Program-made: the position numbers and the translations under genes
Notes under the pieces: generated by a model
Seen by the model: only the letters and a program-made list of their open reading frames with translations
Database searches by the model: none
What the model was told of the DNA's origin: nothing
From: Candidatus Melainabacteria bacterium
Lineage (GTDB): Bacteria > Cyanobacteriota > Vampirovibrionia > Obscuribacterales > Obscuribacteraceae
Direction of reading: 5' to 3'
Assembly: GCA_027451745.1 (NCBI GenBank)
Contig: DAIDIP010000022.1
Span: 1-51,054 of the forward strand
Length of the DNA: 51,054 bases
Shown: positions 43,050 through 51,054 of the stretch, piece after piece
How positions within the stretch are numbered: position 1 is the first letter of the stretch
Layout of the letters: the number at the start of each line of letters is the position of its first letter

Positions 43050-44375
43050 ATGTTGCCCACCCCAGTAATTTTGATTATCCATCATGCCGAAAAAGCACTC
43101 GGCTATGGACCGATGCTGGAAAAAACCGGAGCTAGAGTTCATACTGCCACATCATTAGAACAAGCAAATGAATTGCTATCTTTTTTACATCCGGATTTGA
43201 TTATTCTTGCTACTAGTATGCCAGAAGGTGATGGACGTATTTATGGGCAACAAATTCGGGCAACTCTTGTCCAGCCACGTCCAGTGCTAGTTCTAATGCA
43301 AAATTCTGCCGATATGTCTGAACGTATTAGCCTGTTTCGCTTTGGAGCGGATGACGTTCTTTCAGACGATATAGACAAGAAAGAATTAGCTTTTAGAATT
43401 ATGGCGCACTTGAGAAGACGACAAGAAGAGTTTTCTAATTCTTTAACACAATTACCCGGTCCTAATCTTATTAGACGTATGCTTGAACAAAGTTTGGTTT
43501 CTGATAAACCTTGGGCAGCTCTTTCTGTAGATTTAAACAAAATTCGTATCTATAACGAAATCTATGGTGATCTGGCGGGAGATCAGTTAATTAAGGCTCT
43601 GGGAGCCATTTTAGTGGATATTGCAGACGAGGATGATTTCGTTGGACATCTTGAAGCAGATGATTTCTTATTGATTACTAGGTCTAAAAATCCTGAGAAA
43701 AAGGCAGAACGCATTTGCCAACAATTTGACCATATTAGCAATCGTTTTTATCCTCGCGGCGACATTGAAAGGGGGTATCTGGTTGCTACTGGACGCGGTG
43801 GTATTAGAAAAAGAATTCCACTTATTTCAATTTCTATAGGTATTATTTCTTCTAATAATCGTCGCTTTCAAAGCTACGTGGATGTCCTCACCAGCTCAAG
43901 AGATTATCGTTACATTGCAAAAAAACAATCTGGTTCTAGTTGGGTTAGTGATGGTTCAATACCACAAGAAAAAACCTTGCCTTATAATAAAGAAAATGAA
44001 TCAGAAAGCAAGACTTTTCGTATTTTAGTTATCGAACCTGATGGAGCTATGGCTTGCTTGCTGCAAGAGAGATTATCCCTTGAAGGATATTTTGTGCAAG
44101 TAACTAATTCTGCCAATGAGGCTTGTGAATTAGTTCATGGCGAAACTCCTCCAGATTTAATATTAATGGAATCTACCCTTCCAGATAGACAAATGGACGG
44201 CTGGAAGTTATGTCGCTATCTTAAAGACGATGAGAAGCTGCGTCATATCTGCTTAGTAATGGTAACCTCTCACCCAGATCAGTCGCTTGCATTAGAGGCA
44301 GGGGCAGATCTTTATTTACCAAAACCTTTTGATATGACTATCCTGCTTAATGAAGTTAACTTGCTGCTGCACTAA
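43050..44375 (+). CDS. REC-GGDEF-REC protein with all three domains degenerate
   Basis: A 441-residue signalling protein. Receiver 1 (about 5-120) has HHAE where the acidic pair should be, Ala54 at the phosphoacceptor (LIILATSMP), and DDID in place of the conserved Lys-Pro. The middle domain (about 130-290) has the GGDEF fold (VDLNKIRIYNEIYGDLAGDQL), but the signature is EADDF and no cyclase activity is expected. Receiver 2 (about 322-441) keeps the VTS and LPKPF motifs but has Glu374 in place of Asp (LILMESTLP). It is coupled to the preceding PAS kinase. A phosphorylation-independent or dimer-based role is inference. Its end overlaps the convergent gmhB-like gene by 20 bases. Confidence 0.85.
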   Translation: MLPTPVILIIHHAEKALGYGPMLEKTGARVHTATSLEQANELLSFLHPDLIILATSMPEGDGRIYGQQIRATLVQPRPVLVLMQNSADMSERISLFRFGADDVLSDDIDKKELAFRIMAHLRRRQEEFSNSLTQLPGPNLIRRMLEQSLVSDKPWAALSVDLNKIRIYNEIYGDLAGDQLIKALGAILVDIADEDDFVGHLEADDFLLITRSKNPEKKAERICQQFDHISNRFYPRGDIERGYLVATGRGGIRKRIPLISISIGIISSNNRRFQSYVDVLTSSRDYRYIAKKQSGSSWVSDGSIPQEKTLPYNKENESESKTFRILVIEPDGAMACLLQERLSLEGYFVQVTNSANEACELVHGETPPDLILMESTLPDRQMDGWKLCRYLKDDEKLRHICLVMVTSHPDQSLALEAGADLYLPKPFDMTILLNEVNLLLH

Positions 44376-44970
44376 GTTTTTTTAAAATCAAATCTACTGC
44401 TTGATTAATATCACTAGCTACTAAATCTGGTTCAGAATTTTGTTTTTTCAAAGTTTTGAGAGTTTCTTTGCCATAACCGGTTTTCACCAAAACAAAATGC
44501 ATCTTGCAATTTGCAGCCAAACCTACATCCGCCTCTTTATCTCCGACCATAAAGGACTGCTCTTTGTTTAATTGAGGATTTTGTTCATAGGCTAGCTCAA
44601 TTAATCCCGGAGCGGGTTTGCGGCAAGAGCAAATCTTTGTTAGATCGGGGTTGCTTCCGTCTGGTAAATGTGGGCAATAATAAATGGCATCAAGAAAAGC
44701 ACCTTGTTCGGCTAACAAATGTTTTAAACGCTTATGTAAATCTTGAATATGCGATTCAGGATAATAGTTTCGGGCCGCTCCAGATTGGTTAGTAATTAAA
44801 ATAGCAGCTATACTGGCTTCATTTAACCTCTTAATAGACTGGGCTGCACCTGGGATAAGTACCAGATCATTCACATTGTGGATGTAGCCGATTTCTACAT
44901 TTACAGTACCGTCACGATCTAAAAAGACCACTGGCTTTTTGTGATTACCTAAATTATTAGCTTCGGACAT
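44356..44970 (-). CDS. gmhB: D,D-heptose-1,7-bisphosphate phosphatase type (GmhB-like) HAD hydrolase
   Basis: A 204-residue HAD-family phosphatase. FLDRDGTVN at residues 16-24 supplies the two catalytic Asp residues, ITNQSGAARN near 58-67 is motif II, and GDKEADVGLA near 143-152 is motif IV. The zinc loop CPHLPDGSNPDLTKICSC, with its Cys and His ligands near 100-118, is characteristic of GmhB. The enzyme makes heptose-1-phosphate for LPS core or, in related cases, histidinol-phosphate. No other heptose genes are in view. Its last 20 bases overlap the convergent signalling gene. Confidence 0.87.
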   Translation of the reverse strand: MSEANNLGNHKKPVVFLDRDGTVNVEIGYIHNVNDLVLIPGAAQSIKRLNEASIAAILITNQSGAARNYYPESHIQDLHKRLKHLLAEQGAFLDAIYYCPHLPDGSNPDLTKICSCRKPAPGLIELAYEQNPQLNKEQSFMVGDKEADVGLAANCKMHFVLVKTGYGKETLKTLKKQNSEPDLVASDINQAVDLILKKLSAAAS

Positions 44971-45079
44971 CTACCCAATCCAAAAATATAAGCGCTTACT
45001 TTTTAAGAGCCAAGAATACCCCACCTAATATATTAACCGGAATGTAAGCAGTGAACCAAATAAAACTATGGTTCAGGCT

Positions 45080-47014
45080 TTACAAATTATCAGGTATAGG
45101 TGAGCCTTCTGGCAATGTAGGTGATGTTTTTTGGAAGCGCTCTGAGCGGCCAGAAGTATAGTAACGCTCATCGACAACAGAAGGTTCAACTTGGAACATA
45201 TTGGTATCGCGTGGTCCTTCGACTCTGCCCAACTCTTCTGGTAGTTTGAGTTGTCCAGGTGTACCGGGCAATATAATTTCCGGTCTTACAGAGATTACAA
45301 GTTCGCTTTCGTTCTTAGAAAATGCTTTGGAACGGTATAAAGCACCTAGTACTGGAACTTCTCCCAAAACCGGGTTCATATTAACTTCCCGACCGACGTT
45401 CGATGAAATTAAACCTGCTATAAACAATTCTTGCCCAGGCTTTAATTCAACGATTGTTTGAGTTTTGCGCGTGGTAAATGAATTGATAGCTGAAGGAGAG
45501 CCGGTGAATACTAATGAGTTAGCAGAACTCAAAACACGCTCTTCTGGGGATATTTCTAAGTTGATCACGCCATTTTCTTGCAAAATAGGAATAATATTGA
45601 GCCTTAGGCCAAAAGGTTCAAATGTGATTGATTGCAGTGACACACCAGCAGTGGCCAATTGTTGCTGAATGGGTACTTCACCACCAGCCAAGAAAGATGC
45701 ACGTTCACCGGATACTGTAACCAAAGTAGGCTCCGAAAGAATTCTAGCTCTATTTTGTTCAATAGCACCTTGAATAACTGGTGAAAGGGACATACTGCCG
45801 TGACCTGTTACATAGGCTGCTGTGCCATTGAACATGTTAAGCAAATTAGCAGCAGCAGTAGTAAATGTTGTACCACCAGGAGCTCCAAACAATGCGGCAG
45901 TAGGCAATAAGGCAGGTGGAGCTTGCGGGAATATTGGCTGACCGATACCAGCTATATTTTGACTAAGCCCAGTTGGGAAAATCACCTGATTGCCATAGCC
46001 AAAACCGGCTGAGTTTAAGCTCGAAAGACCAGTGTTCCCACCATTAACCTGCAAACCAGGAAAAGAGGCGGGGCTTGTAGAACCAATTATTGGATTACTA
46101 GAACCACCGATACCGAAACCAAACGCTGAGGTGGTCATATTTATCCCTAGCTGAATACCTAGCGCCCTTGCTGTAGCCGTATTCATTTCTAGGAAGGTAA
46201 CATGCATAACTATAAGAGGCATTTTGCGCACTCTAATCATGCTTGTCACGCGACCACCATCACTTACTATTAATTGAGCGCGACCAATATTATTTGGCAA
46301 GTTTGGAAAGTAAGTATATTTATCAACTTGTCCAAGTTGAGCAAGCGCACCGGACTGTCCGCCAGCCTGTCCACCGCCGCCACCTTGCGCCATCATTTCA
46401 CCAATTCTTGCTGTGATGAGGCGATTATTAGCTACTTGGATATTGCATCCTCTATCATCCATAAAAACATTCGCTGCTGAAAATGCTCGAATGATTGATT
46501 CTGGATAATCTACATCACCGAGAAGAACAACTCGATCTATACCGCCAACGTTATAAGTTTTTATGATGATACGTGGATCAATTTCACGAAGTGTAGATTG
46601 TAATTGACTAAAATCACGATTTACTCGTAGATCTACAGCTACTGAATTCCCGGCATCGTCCCAAAGCAACATAGTTGCTACGCCTGGAGTTTTCCCAAGA
46701 AGAATGAATTGGTTTTCGGTGATAATTACTGGTTCGGCAATAGAGGGATCACTAACATGTGTTCTTACTATTTTATTCTTGGTTCTAAAAGTTCTGGATT
46801 GAGAAACTTTTAAATCAATAATATTACTCGGTTTAAATTCTTCCATGTCCAGCGAGCCGGAAACGATAGGAGGGATCGGAGAAGCGATCACATCAGCAGT
46901 ATTTGCTTGAGCTAAAAAGTCGCCCCCACTATTGCTGGCATTGGCCGCTAAAACACTTCCTTGTCCCAACAGAAGGCTTATACTTAAGCTCAAGCCCAAA
47001 GTATATCGCGACAT
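45080..47014 (-). CDS. Secretin-family outer-membrane protein, copy B
   Basis: A 644-residue secretin (the longer start at 47065 would give 661). A signal peptide, MSRYTLGLSLSISLLLGQGS, is followed by a BON/pilus-assembly N-terminal domain near residues 65-135 (SQSRTFRTKNKIVRTHVSDP). A Gly/Ala/Pro/Asn-rich, likely extracellular or flexible stretch covers about 290-400. The secretin core then includes SGERASFLAGGEVPI and ETPELEV-like pore strands up to about 590. I choose ATG 47014 for its AAGGGAG ribosome-binding site and the typical signal length. It follows its paralogue after 11 bases if the longer start is used. No secretion or pilus genes flank it. Confidence 0.85.
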   Translation of the reverse strand: MSRYTLGLSLSISLLLGQGSVLAANASNSGGDFLAQANTADVIASPIPPIVSGSLDMEEFKPSNIIDLKVSQSRTFRTKNKIVRTHVSDPSIAEPVIITENQFILLGKTPGVATMLLWDDAGNSVAVDLRVNRDFSQLQSTLREIDPRIIIKTYNVGGIDRVVLLGDVDYPESIIRAFSAANVFMDDRGCNIQVANNRLITARIGEMMAQGGGGGQAGGQSGALAQLGQVDKYTYFPNLPNNIGRAQLIVSDGGRVTSMIRVRKMPLIVMHVTFLEMNTATARALGIQLGINMTTSAFGFGIGGSSNPIIGSTSPASFPGLQVNGGNTGLSSLNSAGFGYGNQVIFPTGLSQNIAGIGQPIFPQAPPALLPTAALFGAPGGTTFTTAAANLLNMFNGTAAYVTGHGSMSLSPVIQGAIEQNRARILSEPTLVTVSGERASFLAGGEVPIQQQLATAGVSLQSITFEPFGLRLNIIPILQENGVINLEISPEERVLSSANSLVFTGSPSAINSFTTRKTQTIVELKPGQELFIAGLISSNVGREVNMNPVLGEVPVLGALYRSKAFSKNESELVISVRPEIILPGTPGQLKLPEELGRVEGPRDTNMFQVEPSVVDERYYTSGRSERFQKTSPTLPEGSPIPDNL

Positions 47015-47076
47015 AGTATTCTCCCTTCTTAATGCACTATATATTTCAGCAATAGTCTTTTTCATTCGATAATTTC

Positions 47077-49266
47077 CTATTCATTCTCAGGGATTGGTGA
47101 ACCTTCAGGCAAAGTAGGCGAGGTCTTTTGATAACGCTCAGACCGGCCACTTGTCCAGAAACGTTCGTCGATAACGGTTGGTTCAACCTGGAACAAGTTG
47201 GTATCACGCGGTGCTTCAACACGGCTGATTTCTTCTGGAAGTTTTAGCTGTCCAGGTGTACCTGGCAAGATAATCTCTGGACGTATTGCCACAACCAATT
47301 CACTTTCGTTTTTGCTGAAAGCTTTAGAACGATAAAGAGCGCCTAGAACTGGAACTTCACCCAAAACAGGGGTTTTGATTATGTCTCGCCCACTATTGCT
47401 TGTGATTAAGCCAGCAATAAACAGTTCTTGCCCAGGTTTCATCTCAACAATGGTTTGAGCTTTTCTGGTTGTAAAACCAGGAATAGCTGTAGCCAATGAA
47501 GACGGCTGGAAAGAAATCACGTTAGATATAAGTCTTTCTTCCGGCGAGACTTCTAAATTGATATTTCCATTTTCCATCAAAACTGGAATAACATTAAGTC
47601 TCAAACCGAATGGTTCAAACACAACTGACTGACCAGTTGTACCCGCTGCGGCAACGGCTTCAATGACTGGGATTTCACCACCAGCCAAGAAGGCAGCCCG
47701 CTCACCAGATATTGTCACCAAAGTTGGCTCAGCCAAAATTCTGGCGCGGTTTCTAGTGATGATACCTTGAATGGTCGGATTTAATGACCAAACTGACGAT
47801 ACACCAGCACCTTTATATATATTCGATAAAGATGTGAAAATATTCTGCAAGTTACCGGTACCGAAATTAGTTCCACCAGGAGCTCCTAAAAGAACTGATG
47901 TGGGCAACAATGCACCAGGGGCTTGGTTAAGTACGGCTTGACCGATACCACTTAAAGGATTACCAGGAAGGATTCCACCAGTCATCACGCTTTGTACAAT
48001 ACTATTAGATACAAAGGACACAGGTCCAACAACTTGTGGACCTGGTTTACCACCAGGAAGAATACTGGTGTTCAAGGCTGGAGTAATACCATTGATAATG
48101 GAAAGAGTTCCACCACCTTGGTTGATATTATTACCACCCACACCAAAAGTGAAGTGGTTACCGGTATATGTCAAACCAAGCTGGACACCCAGTTCTCTAG
48201 CAGCAATTGAATTCATTTCCATAAAAGTACAATGCAAAACAATCATCGGCACTTTTCTTACTTTGATTAAACTCGTCACTCTGCCGCCATCACTAGTAAT
48301 GACTTGAGCTTTACTAATATTGTTAGGCAAGTTTGGGAAAAAAGTATAACGATCAACTTGTGACAATTGAGCTAAGGCACCAGTTTGTCCACCACCCTGT
48401 CCGCCGCCACCTTGTGTGGTTTGTTCACCAATTCTGGCCGTGACAAGCCTGCTGTTGGCTATTTGGATGTTCATACCTCGATCATCCATAAATACATTGG
48501 CAGATCCAAACGCACGTATTACTGACTCGGGATGGTCAACATCGCCTAACAGAATAATACGGTCAGAACCACCCGAGAAAACAGGCTTAACTATGATGCG
48601 TGGATCAACTTCTCTTAGAGCAGCCTGCAATTGAGAAAAATCACGAGTGACTCGTATGTCTATAGTTGCTGAATTGCCAGCATCATCCCACAACACAAGA
48701 GTTGCTCCACCGGAAGCGTGTCCTAAAAGCACCAATTGATTTTCTGTGACCAAAATTGGTTCAGCGATAGAAGGATCACTAATAGATATCCTTACTATCT
48801 TGTTTTTTAGTTTAAAAGTGCGAGATTGAGAAATCTTCAACTCAATTACATTAGAGGTTTTGAGCTCTTCAAGATCAACAGTGCTACTTACGACTGGTGG
48901 GATTACGGTTGCGCCAACATAATCAGGATTACCCTGAGCCAGTAATTGATCTGGAGCCATCTCAGCCAAGAAATGAGGATGCTTCTTCTTTATGCTGCTT
49001 GGACGACTCGCAATAAGAGCATTATCGGTAAGCTCGATAGAAGGATGTATTGTTAATACCGCAGCTGGCGATCCGGTTTTTTCTTCAACATCGGATTCCT
49101 GCGGAGCCAAGAACAAAGAATGTCTTTTTACACTCGAACTATTTGGGACAACATGGGAAACTTTTGCTTGTACATTACCTGAGCGCGCAGCTATAGCTCC
49201 AGGCACAGCAGTTGGCATTAGTATTAAGGATAGGCTTAATGCTAAGCACACTCTGGTTTTCATCAT
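47077..49266 (-). CDS. Secretin-family outer-membrane protein, copy A
   Basis: A 729-residue paralogue of the next secretin. Signal peptide MMKTRVCLALSLSLILMPTA; then about 85 extra residues not seen in copy B; then the same pilus-assembly N-terminal domain (SQSRTFKLKNKIVRISISDP near 150-170), a Gly/Pro-rich stretch (about 375-480) and the secretin core ending near 680. The C-terminal tail FQVEPTVIDERFWTSGRSER is nearly the same as in copy B. The two are a tandem duplication, most likely co-transcribed. ATG 49266 follows AGGACAAAG. Export apparatus partners are not in this window. Confidence 0.87.
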   Translation of the reverse strand: MMKTRVCLALSLSLILMPTAVPGAIAARSGNVQAKVSHVVPNSSSVKRHSLFLAPQESDVEEKTGSPAAVLTIHPSIELTDNALIASRPSSIKKKHPHFLAEMAPDQLLAQGNPDYVGATVIPPVVSSTVDLEELKTSNVIELKISQSRTFKLKNKIVRISISDPSIAEPILVTENQLVLLGHASGGATLVLWDDAGNSATIDIRVTRDFSQLQAALREVDPRIIVKPVFSGGSDRIILLGDVDHPESVIRAFGSANVFMDDRGMNIQIANSRLVTARIGEQTTQGGGGQGGGQTGALAQLSQVDRYTFFPNLPNNISKAQVITSDGGRVTSLIKVRKVPMIVLHCTFMEMNSIAARELGVQLGLTYTGNHFTFGVGGNNINQGGGTLSIINGITPALNTSILPGGKPGPQVVGPVSFVSNSIVQSVMTGGILPGNPLSGIGQAVLNQAPGALLPTSVLLGAPGGTNFGTGNLQNIFTSLSNIYKGAGVSSVWSLNPTIQGIITRNRARILAEPTLVTISGERAAFLAGGEIPVIEAVAAAGTTGQSVVFEPFGLRLNVIPVLMENGNINLEVSPEERLISNVISFQPSSLATAIPGFTTRKAQTIVEMKPGQELFIAGLITSNSGRDIIKTPVLGEVPVLGALYRSKAFSKNESELVVAIRPEIILPGTPGQLKLPEEISRVEAPRDTNLFQVEPTVIDERFWTSGRSERYQKTSPTLPEGSPIPENE

Positions 49267-50051
49267 TTACTTTGTCCTCGTTTCCCTTTTTATAGCAGGC
49301 ACTTATAGTTTCTAAAGTTAGTAATTAATATCGAACTTGATTTGAATAATACAAGCACCAAATTTTGACTTTTTAGAATACCACCACATTTAGCGTCAAG
49401 TTTAAAATTTAAGGCACCTAACTACTATACATGAATTATTTTCAAAAACCAGATAATGATACCACTCAGAATCAAATTATTTTTCACTACTTTAACAATA
49501 GGTGCCGAATAATACTAGCCTTGGCATATTTTAGCTAAGCACCACATACGGAATTATATATCTCGGCACCATTTACGGGGTCAATACCACAGGCAAGGTC
49601 ACTACTTAAAATTCATGACAACCATATTTGGTGCCAAAATTTGGAGAAGATTGTGAAGACAGCAAGCTACCGCGGTGGCTGAATTTCTAGATTTAATGTA
49701 AGCCAAAAAAGATTGATATCGCAGCTAGTGCACTGTAAAAAACCAAACCTCAAGGATGGCATTTGGACTTATATAGCTTGGTAGCTAGGTGGTGCATATC
49801 GAGCGATACCTTATTTAGTGACACCATTTAAAATTTGAAGAATTTTGGTGTTATTAGGTGTTGTGCCATGCAAGAAAGGCCTAAAAAACATGTTCAGCAA
49901 GGTCCTCCAATAGAAAAATTTTCCCTGAAACTTCGGCCATCTAATAATCTATGCTAGAGAAATGTTATATACTCAGAATAGTCTCTTAGATATTTTCTGA
50001 TTGGCCGTAAAGGTCAGTTTGCCATCTAGTGAAAATATAAAACAAATATAA
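49267..50051. other. Long intergenic region with iterated GCACC motif
   Basis: 785 bases without a convincing gene, divergent between secretin copy A and rpaB. It contains about ten loosely similar copies of (A/G)GCACCWWWT in both orientations, for example at 49354, 49413, 49500, 49538, 49565, 49629, 49789, 49819 and 49845. One copy (49627-49638) is a 5-2-5 palindrome, TTTGG TG CCAAA. A short frame at 49868-49957 is noted below. Promoter-like TATACT lies at 49968-49973. This is a candidate regulatory region for both divergent operons. Confidence 0.4.
49868..49957 (+). CDS. Possible small ORF upstream of rpaB (29 aa)
   Basis: ATG 49868 is preceded by AGGTG with an 8-base spacing, and opens a 29-codon frame (MQERPKKHVQQGPPIEKFSL and nine more residues) ending at TAG 49957. 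It is rich in Lys, Pro and Gln and has no recognised motif. It could be a small protein or leader peptide; equally, it may be chance. Confidence 0.25.
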   Translation: MQERPKKHVQQGPPIEKFSLKLRPSNNLC

Positions 50052-50870
50052 ATGAGTGATTCAGTCCTACCTAGAAGTATCGATTCGCCGATTCATGCTT
50101 CTTCTGCGGACTCAAAAGAACAGGGAGAAAGAAAACAAACCGTGGTTGAGAATAATAACGAACAAGATAAGGTATTAGTAGTTGACGATGAAGCATCCAT
50201 TCGACGCATCTTGGAAACTCGCCTCAAATTGGCGGGCTATAACGTAGTCACTGCTGGAGATGGGCAAGAAGCTTTGGAACAGTTTCATGGCTTTCAGCCA
50301 GATTTAGTCATCCTAGACGTAATGCTGCCAAAAATGGATGGATATGAAGTCTGTCGCGAAATAAGAAAAACTGCCGATACTCCAATAATAATGCTAACGG
50401 CTGTAGCCGATGTATCTAATAGAATTCAGGGTCTAGAGATAGGTGCTGATGATTATGTGGTCAAACCATTTAGCCCTAGTGAACTTGAGGCAAGAATTAA
50501 GGCTGTTTTGCGCCGCACTGTAGAAAGACAACAAGAAACTGGCCAAACTAAGAGTACTAACGTAATAACTATTGGCAACCTTAAGATAGATTTAAACAAG
50601 CGTCAGGTTACTCGCAAAAATGAGCGCATCCGCTTGACAGGCATGGAATTTAGTTTGCTTGAACTATTAGTAACTAATTCTGGTAAACCATATTCACGAG
50701 GCGAAATTTTGCAACAAGTTTGGGCTTATCCACCAGATCATAGAATTGATACCAGGGTCGTTGATGTACATATAAGTAGATTGCGTTCGAAGCTTGAAGA
50801 AGATTCTTCCAATCCTGATTTAATCTTGACCGCTCGTGGCATTGGTTATATGTTCCAGAAAATAAATTAG
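50052..50870 (+). CDS. rpaB: RpaB-like response regulator (OmpR family)
   Basis: A 272-residue regulator. After a 40-residue polar N-terminal extension, the receiver begins VLVVDDEASIRRILETRLKL, a sequence typical of cyanobacterial RpaB. It keeps the phosphoacceptor Asp in VILDVMLPKMDG, the MLTA Thr and the VVKPFSPSELEARI stretch. The winged-helix domain (MEFSLLELLVTNSGKPYSR, VVDVHISRLRSKLEED, GIGYMFQ) is complete. In photosynthetic cyanobacteria RpaB and its kinase NblS/Hik33 control light-stress and cell-envelope genes. Its targets here are unknown. No Shine-Dalgarno precedes ATG 50052, and an intrinsic terminator follows. Confidence 0.88.
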   Translation: MSDSVLPRSIDSPIHASSADSKEQGERKQTVVENNNEQDKVLVVDDEASIRRILETRLKLAGYNVVTAGDGQEALEQFHGFQPDLVILDVMLPKMDGYEVCREIRKTADTPIIMLTAVADVSNRIQGLEIGADDYVVKPFSPSELEARIKAVLRRTVERQQETGQTKSTNVITIGNLKIDLNKRQVTRKNERIRLTGMEFSLLELLVTNSGKPYSRGEILQQVWAYPPDHRIDTRVVDVHISRLRSKLEEDSSNPDLILTARGIGYMFQKIN

Positions 50871-50909
50871 AAACGCTACTACATATATAGATTAGATAAA
50901 TACAGATCA

Positions 50910-50950
50910 GATAAAAGAGGGGAATAGAACACCATTCCCCTCTTTTTATC
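50910..50950 (+). terminator. Intrinsic terminator after rpaB
   Basis: The arm 50910-50925 (GATAAAAGAGGGGAAT) pairs with ATTCCCCTCTTTTTATC at 50934-50950 around an eight-base loop, giving a stem of about 16 pairs with one bulge. The T-run is inside the 3' arm. This is the clearest terminator in the window. Confidence 0.85.
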
Positions 50951-50987
50951 TGCCCTTATAAATGCGAAGATAATGTATAATTAGTTC

Positions 50988-51014
50988 GCCCTGCAAAACA
51001 GGGCAATTTTTTTT
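50988..51014 (+). terminator. Second hairpin followed by eight T residues
   Basis: GCCCTG at 50988-50993 pairs with CAGGGC at 50999-51004 around the loop CAAAA; AA and then TTTTTTTT follow. It is a classic intrinsic-terminator shape about 40 bases beyond the first. A TATAAT at 50976-50981 immediately precedes it, so it may instead lie at the very 5' end of the next transcript. Confidence 0.6.
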
Positions 51015-51020
51015 GAATAA

Positions 51021-51054
51021 ATGATGGGACAAAGAGAACTTTTTATTGGAAAAT
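51021..51054 (+). CDS. Start of an unidentified gene, cut by window end
   Basis: ATG ATG at 51021 opens a frame that runs to the window end (MMGQRELFIGK...). Eleven codons are too few to identify. It follows the double hairpin and a TATAAT, and lacks an obvious Shine-Dalgarno. Same direction as rpaB. Confidence 0.35.
   Translation, partial: MMGQRELFIGK

Noticed and set aside
1-51054. tRNA, rRNA, CRISPR arrays, insertion sequences, prophage
   Set aside because: A read of both strands found no conserved tRNA or rRNA sequence, no regularly spaced direct repeats, and no transposase or phage proteins; the intein is the only mobile element supported.

Overview
This is an A+T-rich bacterial chromosomal segment holding about 49 protein genes packed on both strands, most of them recognisable housekeeping or metabolic genes. 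I see no rRNA, tRNA, CRISPR array, transposase or prophage. The best reading is a member of the cyanobacterial lineage without photosynthesis genes in view, perhaps of the Vampirovibrionia/Melainabacteria type. The signs are an RpaB-like response regulator (50052-50870), a DnaB intein at the site used in cyanobacterial DnaB, a DUF2993 protein, an ABC1/UbiB kinase, Mini-RNase III and a CsaB/WecG pair. The placement is inference. A GmhB-type heptose phosphatase and two secretins suggest an outer membrane. Acetyl-CoA and acyl-CoA ligases, ETF, an acyl-CoA dehydrogenase-like protein and glycolate-oxidase-type subunits suggest a respiring heterotroph.

Layout. 1-3.8 kb: a tandem ClpX-type zinc-finger protein, folC, a NUDIX hydrolase, two small membrane proteins and an RNA methyltransferase. 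3.9-10.1 kb: acsA, dnaB interrupted by a full-length homing intein, and a long-chain acyl-CoA ligase. 10.2-13.1 kb (minus strand): def, a small zinc-ribbon protein, a RapZ C-terminal-domain protein and yvcK. 13.3-16.9 kb (plus): a YgjP-like metallopeptidase, fabF, cysE and two small proteins. 16.9-22.7 kb: an acyl-CoA dehydrogenase-like protein lacking its usual catalytic Glu, rpe, a TPR-like exported protein, a membrane protein, a TOPRIM protein divergent from a RadC/JAB protein, and ispG. 22.8-27.9 kb (minus): histidine kinase, PhoB-like regulator, phoU, holA, etfB, etfA. 28.1-34.5 kb (plus): gpmI, a Thr/Pro-rich lipoprotein, DUF2993, rph, ubiB-like kinase and a zinc-ribbon membrane protein. 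34.5-39.4 kb (minus): glcE-like, glcF-like, an RNase D-like exonuclease and gcvPB. 39.5-44.4 kb (plus): csaB, wecG/tagA, Mini-RNase III, a PAS histidine kinase and a REC-GGDEF-REC protein whose three domains are all degenerate. 44.4-49.3 kb (minus): gmhB-like phosphatase and two tandem paralogous secretins. 49.3-51.05 kb: a long gene-free stretch with an iterated GCACC motif, rpaB-like regulator, two consecutive hairpin terminators and the first codons of another gene.

How the genes work together. AcsA, the acyl-CoA ligase and EtfAB form a fatty-acid/acetate activation and electron-transfer theme, and the glycolate-oxidase-like subunits add a second oxidative input. CsaB, WecG, GmhB, the DUF2993 protein, the lipoprotein and the secretins concern the envelope. 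The kinase-PhoB-PhoU cluster looks like phosphate sensing. The points most worth checking are the non-canonical REC-GGDEF-REC protein next to its kinase, the acyl-CoA dehydrogenase homologue without a visible catalytic base, the orphan twin secretins, and several stand-alone or truncated domain architectures (ClpX zinc finger, RapZ-C, TOPRIM, RadC).
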